Positions 26,520-36,381 are shown, counted from the first letter of the stretch. The stretch is 64,000 nucleotides of DNA from JAAYZH01 sp964479695 (GCA_964479695.1 CAYZSO010000004.1:87227-151226); one strand, 5' to 3'. A program made the numbers and translations. Notes: a model not told the origin generated them from the letters alone.

Positions 26520-28166
26520 TTGGCCAATAATTCAGGCAATCGTTCCGCCAACAATCCCTATGAATTGACCCATCTGCCGGCATCGCGCCGTAATCAGCTC
26601 GGCCGTAATCAGCAAGGTCGTAATCAGCAAGGCCGTAATCAGCATGAGAGTAACCCGGTGCGGAGTGCCAGGCAGATTGTTTCGATTGCTCCGGGGAGTA
26701 TTGCCGAAGAATTGGGGCTTAAACCGGGCGACGAACTTCTGGAGGTCAATGGTAAGAAGATCAAGGATGTGTTCGATTACCGTTTGGCTGTCCTGGATGA
26801 TGAATTGACCATGCTGTTTCGGACTTCGGAAGGGGAGTTATTCGAGGCACAAATTGAGAAGGATGAGGATGAGGACCTTGGGCTTGAATTTGCGGAAGCG
26901 ATGATGGACGATCCGACTCACTGCCACAATAAGTGCCTGTTTTGCTTCATCGACCAGCTGCCTCCGGGTATGCGTGAAACCTTGTATTTTAAGGATGATG
27001 ACATGCGCCTCTCGTTTCTGAGCGGGAATTATATAACTTTGACGAATATCAAGGACGAGGAACTGGATCGCCTGATTGCCTACCATCTCTCACCGATGAA
27101 TATCTCGGTTCATACGACGAATCCTGAGCTTCGCAAGTCGATGTTATGTAATCGTTTTGCCTCGGATATTATGGCGAAAATGCAGCGTATTGCGGCGGCA
27201 GGTATTGAGATCAATGTTCAGATCGTTTTGGTTCCGGATGTCAATGACGGTACTGAGCTGGTGCGGACGTTGGACGATCTGGCCACGCTCGGAGACTCCC
27301 TCGAATCGGTGGCGATTGTCCCTGTCGGTCTGACGAAGTACCGCGAAGAGCTGAAACTCCCCCTCATCAAGCCGGTAGGTCCTGTTGAGGCGGCGGAGCT
27401 TTTGGCTTTGGCCAAAGCCAAACAATCCCACTTCCTCGAAACCTTAGGCCGCAGGGTGGTTTACCCTGCGGATGAGTTCTATCTCTTGGCTGGGGAGGAG
27501 ATCCCTGAAGCGGAGGCGTATGAGGGCTTCCCGCAGTTGGAGAACGGGATTGGCTTGCTATCTCTCTTCCGGGATGAGATGGAAGCGATTTTGGCGGAGC
27601 CGTCCCCAGTACCGCAGCAAGTGCAAGCGCCCCCGGCGGATCGGTCTCAAGCGCCCCAAACGCAAGCGCCGGCACAAGAAACCGTCATCCATGTACCGGT
27701 GGGGACGGCGGCAGCGGACTTTATGAGACCTTATTGTGAAACGCTGGGGGCGCGTTTCGGTGTACAATTGGAGCTGCACGCCATCGAGAATCATTTCTTC
27801 GGCGAGAAAATTACTGTGTCCGGTTTACTGACCGGACAAGATGTCTTGGAACAGCTGAGAGAGCCGGTGGCGCGGTCTTTGGCCAAAGAGAAAAATACCT
27901 ACGTATTCATCGGAGATGTGATGCTCCGCCAAGGCACAGAGGTGTTCTTGGATGACAGGACGGTCACTGAACTTGAAAAGTCGCTGGAAGTTCCTGTCCG
28001 CGTGGTCGGCGCGAATGCTGCAGGCTTGCAATCGGGCTTGCAGGCGGGATATCAAACAGGATTTGAAACTGGATATCAAACAGGATTTCAAACTGGACTT
28101 GAAGCAAGAGATCAAACAGGACTAGATACAGAACAGCATACAGGGCTCGAGGAGAGACTTTCATGA
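26520..28166 (+). CDS. DUF512 protein (PDZ plus radical-SAM-like cysteine motif)
   Basis: Clostridial protein of unknown function. After a 45-residue N-terminal Gly-Arg-Asn-Gln repeat, a PDZ-like segment (SIAPGSIAEELGLKPGDELLEVNGKK) is followed by the cysteine cluster CHNKCLFCFIDQLPPGMR and LSFLSGNYITLTN. The DUF512 domain follows. The last ~45 residues are a Gly/Gln/Thr repeat (GYQTGFETGYQTGFQTG). TTG 26520 with GAGGAGAAAA upstream is the start. Stop overlaps the der start. Two copies of the TTTGGCCAAA palindrome lie inside (27407, 27878). Confidence 0.85.
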   Translation: MANNSGNRSANNPYELTHLPASRRNQLGRNQQGRNQQGRNQHESNPVRSARQIVSIAPGSIAEELGLKPGDELLEVNGKKIKDVFDYRLAVLDDELTMLFRTSEGELFEAQIEKDEDEDLGLEFAEAMMDDPTHCHNKCLFCFIDQLPPGMRETLYFKDDDMRLSFLSGNYITLTNIKDEELDRLIAYHLSPMNISVHTTNPELRKSMLCNRFASDIMAKMQRIAAAGIEINVQIVLVPDVNDGTELVRTLDDLATLGDSLESVAIVPVGLTKYREELKLPLIKPVGPVEAAELLALAKAKQSHFLETLGRRVVYPADEFYLLAGEEIPEAEAYEGFPQLENGIGLLSLFRDEMEAILAEPSPVPQQVQAPPADRSQAPQTQAPAQETVIHVPVGTAAADFMRPYCETLGARFGVQLELHAIENHFFGEKITVSGLLTGQDVLEQLREPVARSLAKEKNTYVFIGDVMLRQGTEVFLDDRTVTELEKSLEVPVRVVGANAAGLQSGLQAGYQTGFETGYQTGFQTGLEARDQTGLDTEQHTGLEERLS

Positions 28167-29500
28167 GAAGAGGGATTGCGGCAGTCGTCGGACGGCCGAA
28201 TGTAGGGAAATCCAGTTTTTTTAATTACTTGGCAGGCGAGAGGATCTCTATCGTTGATGATACACCCGGTGTGACCCGCGACCGCATTTACACGCGTGTC
28301 GAGTGGCTCGATCGGGAGTTCACGCTGATCGATACCGGTGGTTTGGAACCGGAATCCGAGGACGTGATCCTCAAACAAATGCGTATTCAGGCGGAAATCG
28401 CGATTGAGATGGCAGACGTCATTCTCCTGATGGTGGATGCGAAGACCGGCCTTCAACCGGCAGACTCCGATATCGCAGCCATTCTGCGTAAGTCAGGGAA
28501 GCCGGTGCTGGTTGTTGTAAACAAGTGCGATGTGCCGGGTGAACCGCCTTTGAGTTTCTACGATTTCTATCAATTGGGTTTCGAGGATCAATATGCCATT
28601 TCCTCGGCACACGGCTTAGGGATCGGTGATTTGCTGGACAAAGTCCTTGAATTCATGCCTGCGCCGGATTCTGAGGAAGAAGAAGATCAGACGATCCGGG
28701 TAGCGATTATCGGCAAACCTAATGTCGGCAAATCCTCGCTTGTCAACCGCATGGTCGGTTCTGAGCGGGCGATTGTGTCGGATATCCCGGGCACCACGCG
28801 CGATGCAACCGACACACCGATCGAGAATGAATATGGCAGCTTCATACTGGTTGACACGGCCGGGATGAGACGCAAGAGCAAAATTGACGACCAACTGGAG
28901 CGCTATTCGATCATGCGAGCAACGGCTGCGATTGAAAAAGCGAATGTGTGCGTTCTCCTGATCGACGGAACAGAAGGTCCGACGGAACAAGATACGAAGA
29001 TCGCAGGCCTTGCCCACAATGCCGGCAAAGGGATCATCATTGCTGTCAACAAGTGGGATTTGCCCGCGGAAGAGAAGGCTGCTACGGCTGAAGAGCTGAA
29101 GCTTAGGATTCAAGAAACATTTGCATTTATGCCCTATGCGGAAATCCTTTTCATCTCTGCGCAAACCGGACTGAAAGTGAAGCAGCTTTTTGCTACCATT
29201 GTGGAGGTCTCTGAGAGTTGTCGCAAGCGAGTTCCGACCGGACGCTTGAACGACTTGATTGGCGAGGCACAACAAATGCTTCAGGCACCGGGTTATAAGG
29301 GCCGAAGGCTCAAGATTTCTTACGCTACGCAAGTGGCCGTGGAACCGCCGACCTTCGTTTTCTTTGTCAATAGTGTTGATTTGCTGCACTTCAGCTATGA
29401 ACGGTATCTGGAAAATCAATTGCGGCGAGCGTTCGGGTTTACCGGAACCTCGATCCGCTTCATCCTGCGTGAAAAAGGAAAGAAGGAACAAAACTCATGA
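28163..29500 (+). CDS. der: GTPase Der (EngA), 50S assembly factor
   Basis: Double-GTPase of 445 residues required for large-subunit maturation. First domain: GRPNVGKSSFFN, DTPGVTRD, NKCD. Second domain: GKPNVGKSSLVN, DTAGMRRKS, NKWD. A KH-like C-terminal domain begins around RLNDLIGEAQQML. Length is typical. Both neighbours overlap it by four bases (ATGA), so the DUF512 protein, Der and TypA are translated as a coupled set. The association of DUF512 with der is common in Clostridia. Confidence 0.97.
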   Translation: MRRGIAAVVGRPNVGKSSFFNYLAGERISIVDDTPGVTRDRIYTRVEWLDREFTLIDTGGLEPESEDVILKQMRIQAEIAIEMADVILLMVDAKTGLQPADSDIAAILRKSGKPVLVVVNKCDVPGEPPLSFYDFYQLGFEDQYAISSAHGLGIGDLLDKVLEFMPAPDSEEEEDQTIRVAIIGKPNVGKSSLVNRMVGSERAIVSDIPGTTRDATDTPIENEYGSFILVDTAGMRRKSKIDDQLERYSIMRATAAIEKANVCVLLIDGTEGPTEQDTKIAGLAHNAGKGIIIAVNKWDLPAEEKAATAEELKLRIQETFAFMPYAEILFISAQTGLKVKQLFATIVEVSESCRKRVPTGRLNDLIGEAQQMLQAPGYKGRRLKISYATQVAVEPPTFVFFVNSVDLLHFSYERYLENQLRRAFGFTGTSIRFILREKGKKEQNS

Positions 29501-31350
29501 GTAATGGCAACGAAGCCATCCGAAACATAGCCATCATCGCCCACGTCGACCATGGGAAGACGACTTTGGTTGACGCCATGCTGAGAGGGGCGGGCACATT
29601 CCGCCAGAATGAGCAGGTGCAGACCCGCGTCATGGACTCCAATGATTTGGAGCGTGAGCGCGGCATCACGATTTTGGCGAAGAATACCGCGATTAACTAC
29701 GGGGATGCCCGAATTAACATCGTTGACACCCCGGGACACGCGGACTTCGGCGGAGAAGTAGAGCGCGTGTTGAAGATGGTCGACGGCGTCATGCTGGTGG
29801 TCGATGCTTTCGACGGCCCGATGCCACAGACTCGTTTCGTCTTACATAAAGCCATGGATCTAGGCCTGAAAGTCTGCGTGGTCATTAATAAGGTCGACCG
29901 CCCCGATGCCCGCCCGGAAGAAGTGCTGGACCTTGTCTTAGACCTCTTTATTGAGCTTGATGCTAATGAAGACCAGCTGGACTTTCCCGTCTGCTACGCC
30001 TCCGCCCGCGAAGGGTATGCAGTCCGTACGATTGAAGAGATTCCCACAGATGGCAAAGGAACCATGTTCCCTTTGCTCGATATGATTATGGCGGAAGTTC
30101 CGGCACCCACCGGCGATCCCGACGGTACCTTGCAGCTTCTGGTGTCCAACATCGACTATGACCCTTATGTCGGACGAATTGCGATTGGTCGCATTGAGCG
30201 GGGCGTGATTTCCACGAATCAGACTGTTTCCATTACCACGAAGGGGGAGGAGGGCTTCTCCCGCGGCAAGGTCGTGAAGTTAATGCGTTTTGAGGGTTTG
30301 GCCAAAGCCCCCGTTGACTCCGCTTCTGCAGGTGAAATTGTCTGTGTCGCAGGTCTTGCAGATATTGAAATCGGGCAGACTCTTTGTCAAATAGATGCAC
30401 CCGATCCCTTGGATTTCGTCAAGATCGACGAACCAACCATTGCCATGACCTTTTCTGTGAATGACTCGCCTTTGGCCGGACGTGAAGGGAAATACTTAAC
30501 TTCCCGCCACCTCCGCGACCGCCTCTTCCGCGAAATGGAGAAGAACGTCTCCATGCTGCTCGAGGAAACGGACACAACTGAGGCCTTCATTGTCAAAGGC
30601 AGAGGCGAACTGTCCCTGTCTATTCTGATCGAAACCATGCGCCGCGAAGGCTATGAGCTCCAAGTGAGCAAGCCGCAAGTCATTGTGAAAGAAGTCGACG
30701 GCAAGAAATTGGAACCGATTGAAGAACTTTACATTGATGTTCCGGAAGAGTATGTGGGTACGGTCATTGAGAAATTGGGGCAGCGCAAAGCGGAGATGAC
30801 CTCCATGAACCCGCCGAAGCGAGGCTACACCCGAATGGTCTTCGAAATCCCTTCCCGCGGCCTGATCGGTTACCGCAACGAGTTTTTGACCGACACGAAG
30901 GGCAATGGTATAATGAACTCCATTATTAAGGACTTTGAACCGTGGAAGGGCGAGATTGAGACTCGAAGCTCAGGCGTCCTGGTTGCCACTGAGGCAGGTG
31001 AAGCTGTGACCTATGGTCTTCATGCTGCTCAGGAACGCGGGGAATTATTTATCGGCGCAGGTACCCAGGTGTATGAAGGTATGATTGTCGGCCGCACGCC
31101 CAAGTCAGAGGATGTTTCAATCAATGTCTGTAAGAAGAAACACGTTACGAACATGCGCGCAGCAGGTTCCGACGAGGCTCTTCGCCTGACGACGCCCACT
31201 GTTTTCAGTTTGGAACAATGCCTCGAGTTTGTCGCTGATGACGAACTGATTGAGGTAACTCCGCAGACGATCCGTCTGCGCAAACGAATATTGGACACTG
31301 AACAGCGCGCGAAACTGCGCTCGCGCCGCAAACTGTCCTCCCAGGACTAA
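29497..31350 (+). CDS. typA: Ribosome-associated GTPase TypA/BipA
   Basis: Translational GTPase of 617 residues related to EF-G. G motifs: IAHVDHGKTTLVD, RERGITILAKN, DTPGHADFGGEVER and NKVDRPDAR. The C-terminal BipA-specific part includes SSGVLVATEAGEAVTYGL and KKKHVTNMRAAGSDEALRL. Length is normal. The start overlaps the der stop. One palindrome copy, TTTGGCCAAA at 30297, encodes Leu-Ala-Lys-Ala within domain II. Confidence 0.97.
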   Translation: MSNGNEAIRNIAIIAHVDHGKTTLVDAMLRGAGTFRQNEQVQTRVMDSNDLERERGITILAKNTAINYGDARINIVDTPGHADFGGEVERVLKMVDGVMLVVDAFDGPMPQTRFVLHKAMDLGLKVCVVINKVDRPDARPEEVLDLVLDLFIELDANEDQLDFPVCYASAREGYAVRTIEEIPTDGKGTMFPLLDMIMAEVPAPTGDPDGTLQLLVSNIDYDPYVGRIAIGRIERGVISTNQTVSITTKGEEGFSRGKVVKLMRFEGLAKAPVDSASAGEIVCVAGLADIEIGQTLCQIDAPDPLDFVKIDEPTIAMTFSVNDSPLAGREGKYLTSRHLRDRLFREMEKNVSMLLEETDTTEAFIVKGRGELSLSILIETMRREGYELQVSKPQVIVKEVDGKKLEPIEELYIDVPEEYVGTVIEKLGQRKAEMTSMNPPKRGYTRMVFEIPSRGLIGYRNEFLTDTKGNGIMNSIIKDFEPWKGEIETRSSGVLVATEAGEAVTYGLHAAQERGELFIGAGTQVYEGMIVGRTPKSEDVSINVCKKKHVTNMRAAGSDEALRLTTPTVFSLEQCLEFVADDELIEVTPQTIRLRKRILDTEQRAKLRSRRKLSSQD

Positions 31351-31377
31351 GCCACAGCTTCTGGCAGGGGGAATGGC

Positions 31378-32598
31378 ATGCTATCAACGAAGATTAAACG
31401 AATTATTATCGTTTTCGCCATCATTATATTTATCGTACTTGCCTTGTTTATTGGTTTCCGGGTAGGTTTCTCTTTCATCACCAGTCAGAACGAGCGTGAG
31501 CTCGCGATTGAAGCGATGCAGAAAGAGTCACAGATGCAAGAGGTTACGCAAGGGACACAAGGTTCTGCGGAACCGACTCCGGCTTACACGGATCAGAATG
31601 GCAACGCCTACACGATGCCGCGCCATGTGAAACAAGACACGCCCAATGCTGTGGAGGTTTACATCGACTCGAGCATGGGGATCAGTGAGATCGCCGATCT
31701 TCTGAAGGAGAAGGGCGTGATCGCTGACGCGATGCCTTTCCGGGTCATCGCGGAGCTCAATGGTTTCGGCGGGCGTTTCCAACGGGGCACCCACTTTGTG
31801 CTGAATGGCATGGACTATAACGAGATCATGTACAACTTAGCCCTTCCTGCGGAGACCATCTGGGTTACTTTCCCGGAAGGCTACAGTTATGTCGACATTA
31901 AGAGACGTCTTCGCGAAGTTGGGGTGAATTTCGATGAAGCGGAGATGGACCGTCTGATGAACTCTCCTTCGTCCTTTACCGATTATAGTTTCATTACCGG
32001 TATCCCGATCGACCAGCCCGGCCGAATCTTCATGCTGGAAGGGTATTTGTTCCCGGACACTTACCAGTTCGATCTGAACGCGTCTGAAGAAACGATCATC
32101 CGCACCTTCCTCCGCAACTTGGATCTCAAACTCACGGCGGAAATTCGCGACAGGGCAGACAATATGGGCATGACCCTAGACCAAGTGTTAACCATGGCAT
32201 CTGTCATCCAGAACGAGAGCGGTGTGATTCAAGAGGATTATTTGGTTTCCCGGGTTTTCCATAACCGCCTTGATCAGGGTATGCTTCTGCAGTCCTGTGC
32301 GACAACGAACTATTTGCGGCAACTGAATGGCCAGCCGAAGGTTTGGGCCGCAACAGCTGAGGATATCGCAAGTGACAGCCCCTATAACACGTACCGCTTC
32401 GAAGGGCTGCCGCCCGGAGCGATCGGCAATCCCGGGCTGGAAGCGATCAAGGCTGCGCTCTATCCGGATCTGTCCGAGCCTAATTTGCTGTATTTTGTGG
32501 CGAAAGGCGATGGCACGAATGCCTTTGCCAACACACTCGCCGGCCACGAAGCGAATATTGAAAAGTACTCCGGCAATTGGGATACCCCTCGCACATAA
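31378..32598 (+). CDS. mltG: Endolytic murein transglycosylase MltG (YceG-like)
   Basis: Membrane-anchored lytic transglycosylase that cleaves nascent glycan strands. An N-terminal helix at about residues 5-27 is followed by a LysM-like segment (VYIDSSMGISEIADLLKEKGVI) and the YceG catalytic domain with LEGYLFPDTYQFD, TMASVIQNES (catalytic Glu) and GLPPGAIGNPGLEAIKAAL. The 406 residues match the family. CAGGGGG precedes ATG 31378. It works on the same substrate as the PBPs in this window. Confidence 0.94.
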   Translation: MLSTKIKRIIIVFAIIIFIVLALFIGFRVGFSFITSQNERELAIEAMQKESQMQEVTQGTQGSAEPTPAYTDQNGNAYTMPRHVKQDTPNAVEVYIDSSMGISEIADLLKEKGVIADAMPFRVIAELNGFGGRFQRGTHFVLNGMDYNEIMYNLALPAETIWVTFPEGYSYVDIKRRLREVGVNFDEAEMDRLMNSPSSFTDYSFITGIPIDQPGRIFMLEGYLFPDTYQFDLNASEETIIRTFLRNLDLKLTAEIRDRADNMGMTLDQVLTMASVIQNESGVIQEDYLVSRVFHNRLDQGMLLQSCATTNYLRQLNGQPKVWAATAEDIASDSPYNTYRFEGLPPGAIGNPGLEAIKAALYPDLSEPNLLYFVAKGDGTNAFANTLAGHEANIEKYSGNWDTPRT

Positions 32599-32682
32599 AT
32601 GCTTGGTTAAGTGGGTACGGATGCAGCCCAGCAGCCCGACTGATTTTTGAGGGAAGCCCGGTTGATTCTTGAGGAATAAGAT

Positions 32683-34080
32683 TTGAATGTAACAAACCCT
32701 GTGAAACTACCGGAGTTGCTTTGCCCTGCGGGTAACCAGGAGAAACTCCATGCTGCTCTTCAGTTTGGGGCGGATGCGGTTTATTTGGCCGGTGAGCGCT
32801 TCGGTTTACGCGCTTCGAAAACTTCGTTTACAGACGAGCAATTAGCTCAGGCGATCCAATATACGCACAGTCAAGGCGCTCGGGCGTACGTCACGTTGAA
32901 CATTCTCTCACATGAAGAAGACCTGCCGTACTTGCCGGACTACGCGCGACGGCTTGCCTCGTATGGGGCCGACGCCGTGATTATTTCTGATCCGGGCGTT
33001 TTGTCTATTGTACGCAAAGTTGCCCCTGAACTTGAGATCCATCTCAGCACACAGGCTTCGACGACGAACAGTGCTTCTTGCACTTTCTGGTATGAACAGG
33101 GCGTCAAGCGAATTGTGCTGGCTAGGGAACTGACTCTGGCCGAAATAGCGGAAATTCGCCGCAACATCCCGGCTGACCTGGAACTTGAGGCCTTCGTTCA
33201 CGGAGCGATGTGTATGTCATACTCCGGCCGTTGCCTTCTCTCCAACGCATTCACAGGCCGAGATGCCAACCGTGGGGAGTGTGCGCAGCCTTGCCGTTGG
33301 CAGTGGAAGTTGGTGCATGGTGACGAGCCCAAGAGTAGCCAGGAGTCCGACTCCACAGGTAAACAGGGTGCTGCGAAGAGCAAGCCGGCCGATGAGCTCT
33401 ACCTCGAAGAGGACGAGCGCGGTAGTTATTTCTTCAATTCGCGTGATTTGTGCTTGGTCAACCATGTTCCTGAGTTGGCCAAAGCCGGCATCAACAGCTT
33501 CAAAATCGAAGGTCGCATGAAGGGTGCTTTCTACGCTGCAACGACTGCGAAAGTCTATCGCGAAGCGCTCGATCGCTATGTATTAATGGGCGATTCCTTC
33601 ACACCCGATCCCTCTTGGCAAGAAGAGTTGGATCTGATGGTGCACAGGACGTACGACACAGGCTTTTACTTCGTCAAGCCTTCTCAGGAGGCCAAAGTCG
33701 AGCCCAATACTTCCTACCACCGGGTTGCTGCAGTCTGTGGCCGCGTGGTGCCTTTCACCACTCCAGCGGAAACAGCCTTGACGGCTGCCGATGCGAAATT
33801 CGATGGCTCCGGCTCTGCTGATTTGCTGATTCGCTGCGAGCAGCGCAACAAGCTTTCCGTTGGTGAAGAGGTGGATATCATTCGTCCGCAAGGCAAGAAC
33901 CTTCACCTGACGATTCGTTCCTTATATGACCAACACGGCGAAGCGATCGAAGCGACACCGCACCCGACAATGATTTTTTATTTGAATCGGGCGGATTTGG
34001 CCGAGGGAGACCGCGAAGAACCAATCCCTGCCGGCAGCTTCATCCGCCGACTGGGTGATAAGGACAAGTCACAAGCGTAA
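32683..34080 (+). CDS. Peptidase U32 family protein, likely tRNA uridine hydroxylase subunit (TrhP-like)
   Basis: The 465 residues start VKLPELLCPAGNQEKLHAAL and contain ADAVYLAGERFGLRA and the U32 signature EAFVHGAMCMSYSGRCLLS. The family was long called collagenase-like; members such as TrhP/RlhA act in prephenate-dependent RNA hydroxylation, so I favour tRNA modification. A ~25-residue Ser/Lys-rich insertion (KSSQESDSTGKQGAAKSKP) follows CAQPCRWQWKL. The start is TTG 32683, after GAGGAATAAG. The preceding 45 bases contain two similar copies of CCCGACTGATTTTTGAGG. mltG is upstream; such pairs are common in Firmicutes. Confidence 0.87.
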   Translation: MNVTNPVKLPELLCPAGNQEKLHAALQFGADAVYLAGERFGLRASKTSFTDEQLAQAIQYTHSQGARAYVTLNILSHEEDLPYLPDYARRLASYGADAVIISDPGVLSIVRKVAPELEIHLSTQASTTNSASCTFWYEQGVKRIVLARELTLAEIAEIRRNIPADLELEAFVHGAMCMSYSGRCLLSNAFTGRDANRGECAQPCRWQWKLVHGDEPKSSQESDSTGKQGAAKSKPADELYLEEDERGSYFFNSRDLCLVNHVPELAKAGINSFKIEGRMKGAFYAATTAKVYREALDRYVLMGDSFTPDPSWQEELDLMVHRTYDTGFYFVKPSQEAKVEPNTSYHRVAAVCGRVVPFTTPAETALTAADAKFDGSGSADLLIRCEQRNKLSVGEEVDIIRPQGKNLHLTIRSLYDQHGEAIEATPHPTMIFYLNRADLAEGDREEPIPAGSFIRRLGDKDKSQA

Positions 34081-34087
34081 ACTACCT

Positions 34088-35863
34088 TCAGGCGCCAAGG
34101 ACCAGCATCGTGACAAACATGATAAGCAGGGCAAGCAGAAACTTCCAGTCTGCGGGGAACCACTGCTCTTGTTGAAGACGTTTGCGGATGGGGTCGGGGG
34201 AGGTGGCTTTGGCCGAATTTGTGGTGAGCGCTGAAGTCAGGGGGATGAGTGTGACTAGAGCTACGGCTGCTGCGATGATCGAAGCGTAAAGAGCTGTACG
34301 GCCTGCGGATCCTGCAAAAGACATCGAACTTGTGAAGAGCGGCAAGATGGGCTGGAGAATGACAAGCGTGGTGTTCATGAAAAAATGCATCAACATGGTG
34401 ACGAAGAGATTGTCTGTCTTGTGGCGAATGAAGCCCAGGTAAATGCCGGCGAAGAATGGCGCTACCAGGAAGTACGGATCGCCATGGTAAAGCATGAATG
34501 CGGTGGCCATCAAAATGATACTGAGCCAAGTTCTGCCTGAGAGAGCCAAAGAAGTCTGAATAACCCCACGGAACATGATCTCTTCGCAAATGGCGGGAAT
34601 GAGGGCGGTGACCAGAATCAAGAGGATATACGTCAGTGGCGAAGGGTTGCTGACTAGTCCCAAAAGGCTGTCCGAAGTGGGGTGGAAACCCAGTTGAGAC
34701 AAGAGATATAGAGTGATGTTATTGAGGCCACTGAATGCGATGGCTGCGGGAATTCCGATCAATGCTGCCAATCCGAAGACTGACACAGGCTGCGATGTTC
34801 GTCCGGCTACCAGAGAAATATCCATATTGTAGAGATAGAGGACAAAAACACTTGGCAGCAAAACGGTGAAACCTTGGGTGAGCAGCGTGGAGAACATTCC
34901 GCCATCGAGTGCCAGCTTGTCGATCCCCAGGAAATTCCTCGGCAAGACTGCCCAAACGATCATCAAGAGAATGGTCAAGAGGGCATGGATGAGAAGTACC
35001 GAGCCGGCTGCGCCTCGTTGCCGCCGGTAAAGGAGATACTCTTGCTGCCGGCGTTTGAGCGGGGAGGGGTCGTCGGCTTTGATCGGCTTGAATTCACTGA
35101 TGACGCTCTGCTTAAACGCTTTAAGAAATTCTGAACGCCGCACCTTCCGTGCCTGCCCCGGGGTGTGTTGGTGGGCTTGGTCGTTGGCACGGCTGGTGGT
35201 TTCTGTTTCAACGGCAGTTTCTGCTTCGGCGGTCGTTTCTGCTTCGGTTTCCACGGCAGTTTCGGTTTCGGCTTCAATGTCGGTTTCAGCTTCCGCGCTT
35301 GAAGGTTTGGTTTCTACAACTGAAGGTTCAGCTTCTACAACTGAAGGTTCGGCTTCTACAACTGAAGGTTCGGCTTCTACAGCTGAAGGTTCAGTTTCTC
35401 CGACTTCTTCGCTGATATGTTCAGTCACTTCCGCTTCGCCAGCGGCAGGTTCAGCCTCCTTGGCCTCCTTAGCCTCCTCAGCCTCCTCGGCTTCCGCTTC
35501 TGCGATTTCCTCACGAATGGGCGCAGCCTTTTCAGGCGCGGGTGCCACAGGTATCACCGGAGTGGCCGCAAGTGGCAGTCGCCGTGGTTTGAGGTCGAAG
35601 TGGACAGGCGTTTCAGAGGACGCTTCTGCGTTTTCGGCAGCCTGCGGAGCCGGCGTATTCTCGGACGCATCGGCAGTCTGCGGAGCCTCAGCGTTTTCCG
35701 GTGCAGCAGGTGTTGAAGCGGTGGCGGAGGCAGTTTGGGCCAAAGCCGCAGCATCCACCTCCGGAGAAGGAGCGACATGCCTAGCGGCATTTTCCCTCTC
35801 AGATGTGGTTTCGGAATCAGCGTTCGTGTTATATCGTGTAGATTCTTGGCTGGAATCGGTCAT
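34088..35863 (-). CDS. CPBP-family intramembrane metalloprotease with long acidic N-terminal region
   Basis: The C-terminal half is a polytopic CPBP (CAAX protease/bacteriocin-processing) domain with the motifs EEIMFRGVIQTSL, a His in YHGDPYFLVAPFFAGIYLGF and the second His in MLMHFFMN. The first ~270 residues are a disordered Ala/Glu/Pro region. In it the unit VEAEPSV is repeated four times around residues 165-190, followed by Glu/Thr/Ala repeats. Such an extension is unusual; the family core is 200-300 residues. Targets are unknown. It ends eight bases after the convergent U32 gene. Confidence 0.85.
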   Translation of the reverse strand: MTDSSQESTRYNTNADSETTSERENAARHVAPSPEVDAAALAQTASATASTPAAPENAEAPQTADASENTPAPQAAENAEASSETPVHFDLKPRRLPLAATPVIPVAPAPEKAAPIREEIAEAEAEEAEEAKEAKEAEPAAGEAEVTEHISEEVGETEPSAVEAEPSVVEAEPSVVEAEPSVVETKPSSAEAETDIEAETETAVETEAETTAEAETAVETETTSRANDQAHQHTPGQARKVRRSEFLKAFKQSVISEFKPIKADDPSPLKRRQQEYLLYRRQRGAAGSVLLIHALLTILLMIVWAVLPRNFLGIDKLALDGGMFSTLLTQGFTVLLPSVFVLYLYNMDISLVAGRTSQPVSVFGLAALIGIPAAIAFSGLNNITLYLLSQLGFHPTSDSLLGLVSNPSPLTYILLILVTALIPAICEEIMFRGVIQTSLALSGRTWLSIILMATAFMLYHGDPYFLVAPFFAGIYLGFIRHKTDNLFVTMLMHFFMNTTLVILQPILPLFTSSMSFAGSAGRTALYASIIAAAVALVTLIPLTSALTTNSAKATSPDPIRKRLQQEQWFPADWKFLLALLIMFVTMLVLGA

Positions 35864-35900
35864 GTATTGATGTGAGCCTTTCGTGTGACAATCTACACAG

Positions 35901-35926
35901 ATTATAGCATGCTGACTCGTTATAAT
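35901..35926. promoter_or_regulatory. Divergent -10 elements between the CPBP and ArsD-like genes
   Basis: A perfect TATAAT on the + strand at 35921-35926 faces the ArsD-like gene. A perfect TATAAT on the - strand at 35901-35906 faces the CPBP gene. -35 elements are poor on both sides, so these may be extended -10 or activator-dependent promoters. Confidence 0.5.
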
Positions 35927-35949
35927 AGTCCAAAAGAGGTGCGAAAAAC

Positions 35950-36381
35950 ATGAGTAAACAAATGAAATTATTTGATCCTCCGATGGGCAGCCCCACCGGA
36001 ATCGGTCTTGTTTCCCAATATGATCAGGCAGAATTGCTTCGCGTGGCGACTTTGGTCTATAACTTGAAACAACGGGGAATTGAAGTGGAACGTGCCAATC
36101 TCAGCACGGTACCGAAGGCTTTTCTAGAGCAAGAAGGCTTGATGGATCACTTGATGACCGACGGCGATGAATTCCTACCCGCCACCTATGATGAGAATGG
36201 TGTGCTTGTGTCAGGACGCTACCCTTCGAATGCGGAGATAGCCGAATGGTATAACTTGCCGGACTTAAAGGATAAGCTCCCGGAATTGCCGCCGGATGAG
36301 TTTGTGGCTCTCTGGCAGGAGGCTGAAGCCTGGGGAATGTGCAACACGTCTGATTGCTCGACTTGCGGAGGTTGCGGCTGA
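35950..36381 (+). CDS. ArsD-like protein lacking the vicinal arsenic-binding cysteines
   Basis: The 143 residues follow the ArsD pattern: KLFDPPMGSPTGIGLVSQYD, then ELLRVATLVYNLKQRGIEVERANLSTVP and VSGRYPSNAEIAEWYNLP. True ArsD has FDPxMCCSTGVCG; here the three cysteines are replaced (MGSPTGIG). Instead a cluster CNTSDCSTCGGCG ends the protein. No ars genes are adjacent. The arsenic metallochaperone/repressor function is therefore doubtful; the C-terminal cysteines could bind another metal. AGAGGTG precedes ATG 35950. Confidence 0.75.
   Translation: MSKQMKLFDPPMGSPTGIGLVSQYDQAELLRVATLVYNLKQRGIEVERANLSTVPKAFLEQEGLMDHLMTDGDEFLPATYDENGVLVSGRYPSNAEIAEWYNLPDLKDKLPELPPDEFVALWQEAEAWGMCNTSDCSTCGGCG

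Noticed and set aside
28616..29491. 291-residue - strand frame
   Set aside because: Antisense of der, whose double G-domain motifs are unambiguous.
35055..35870. 271-residue open frame on the + strand, Ser/Val/Ala-rich
   Set aside because: It is the complement of the Ala/Glu repeat region of the CPBP gene; composition follows from the repeat and no ribosome site or family motif is present.
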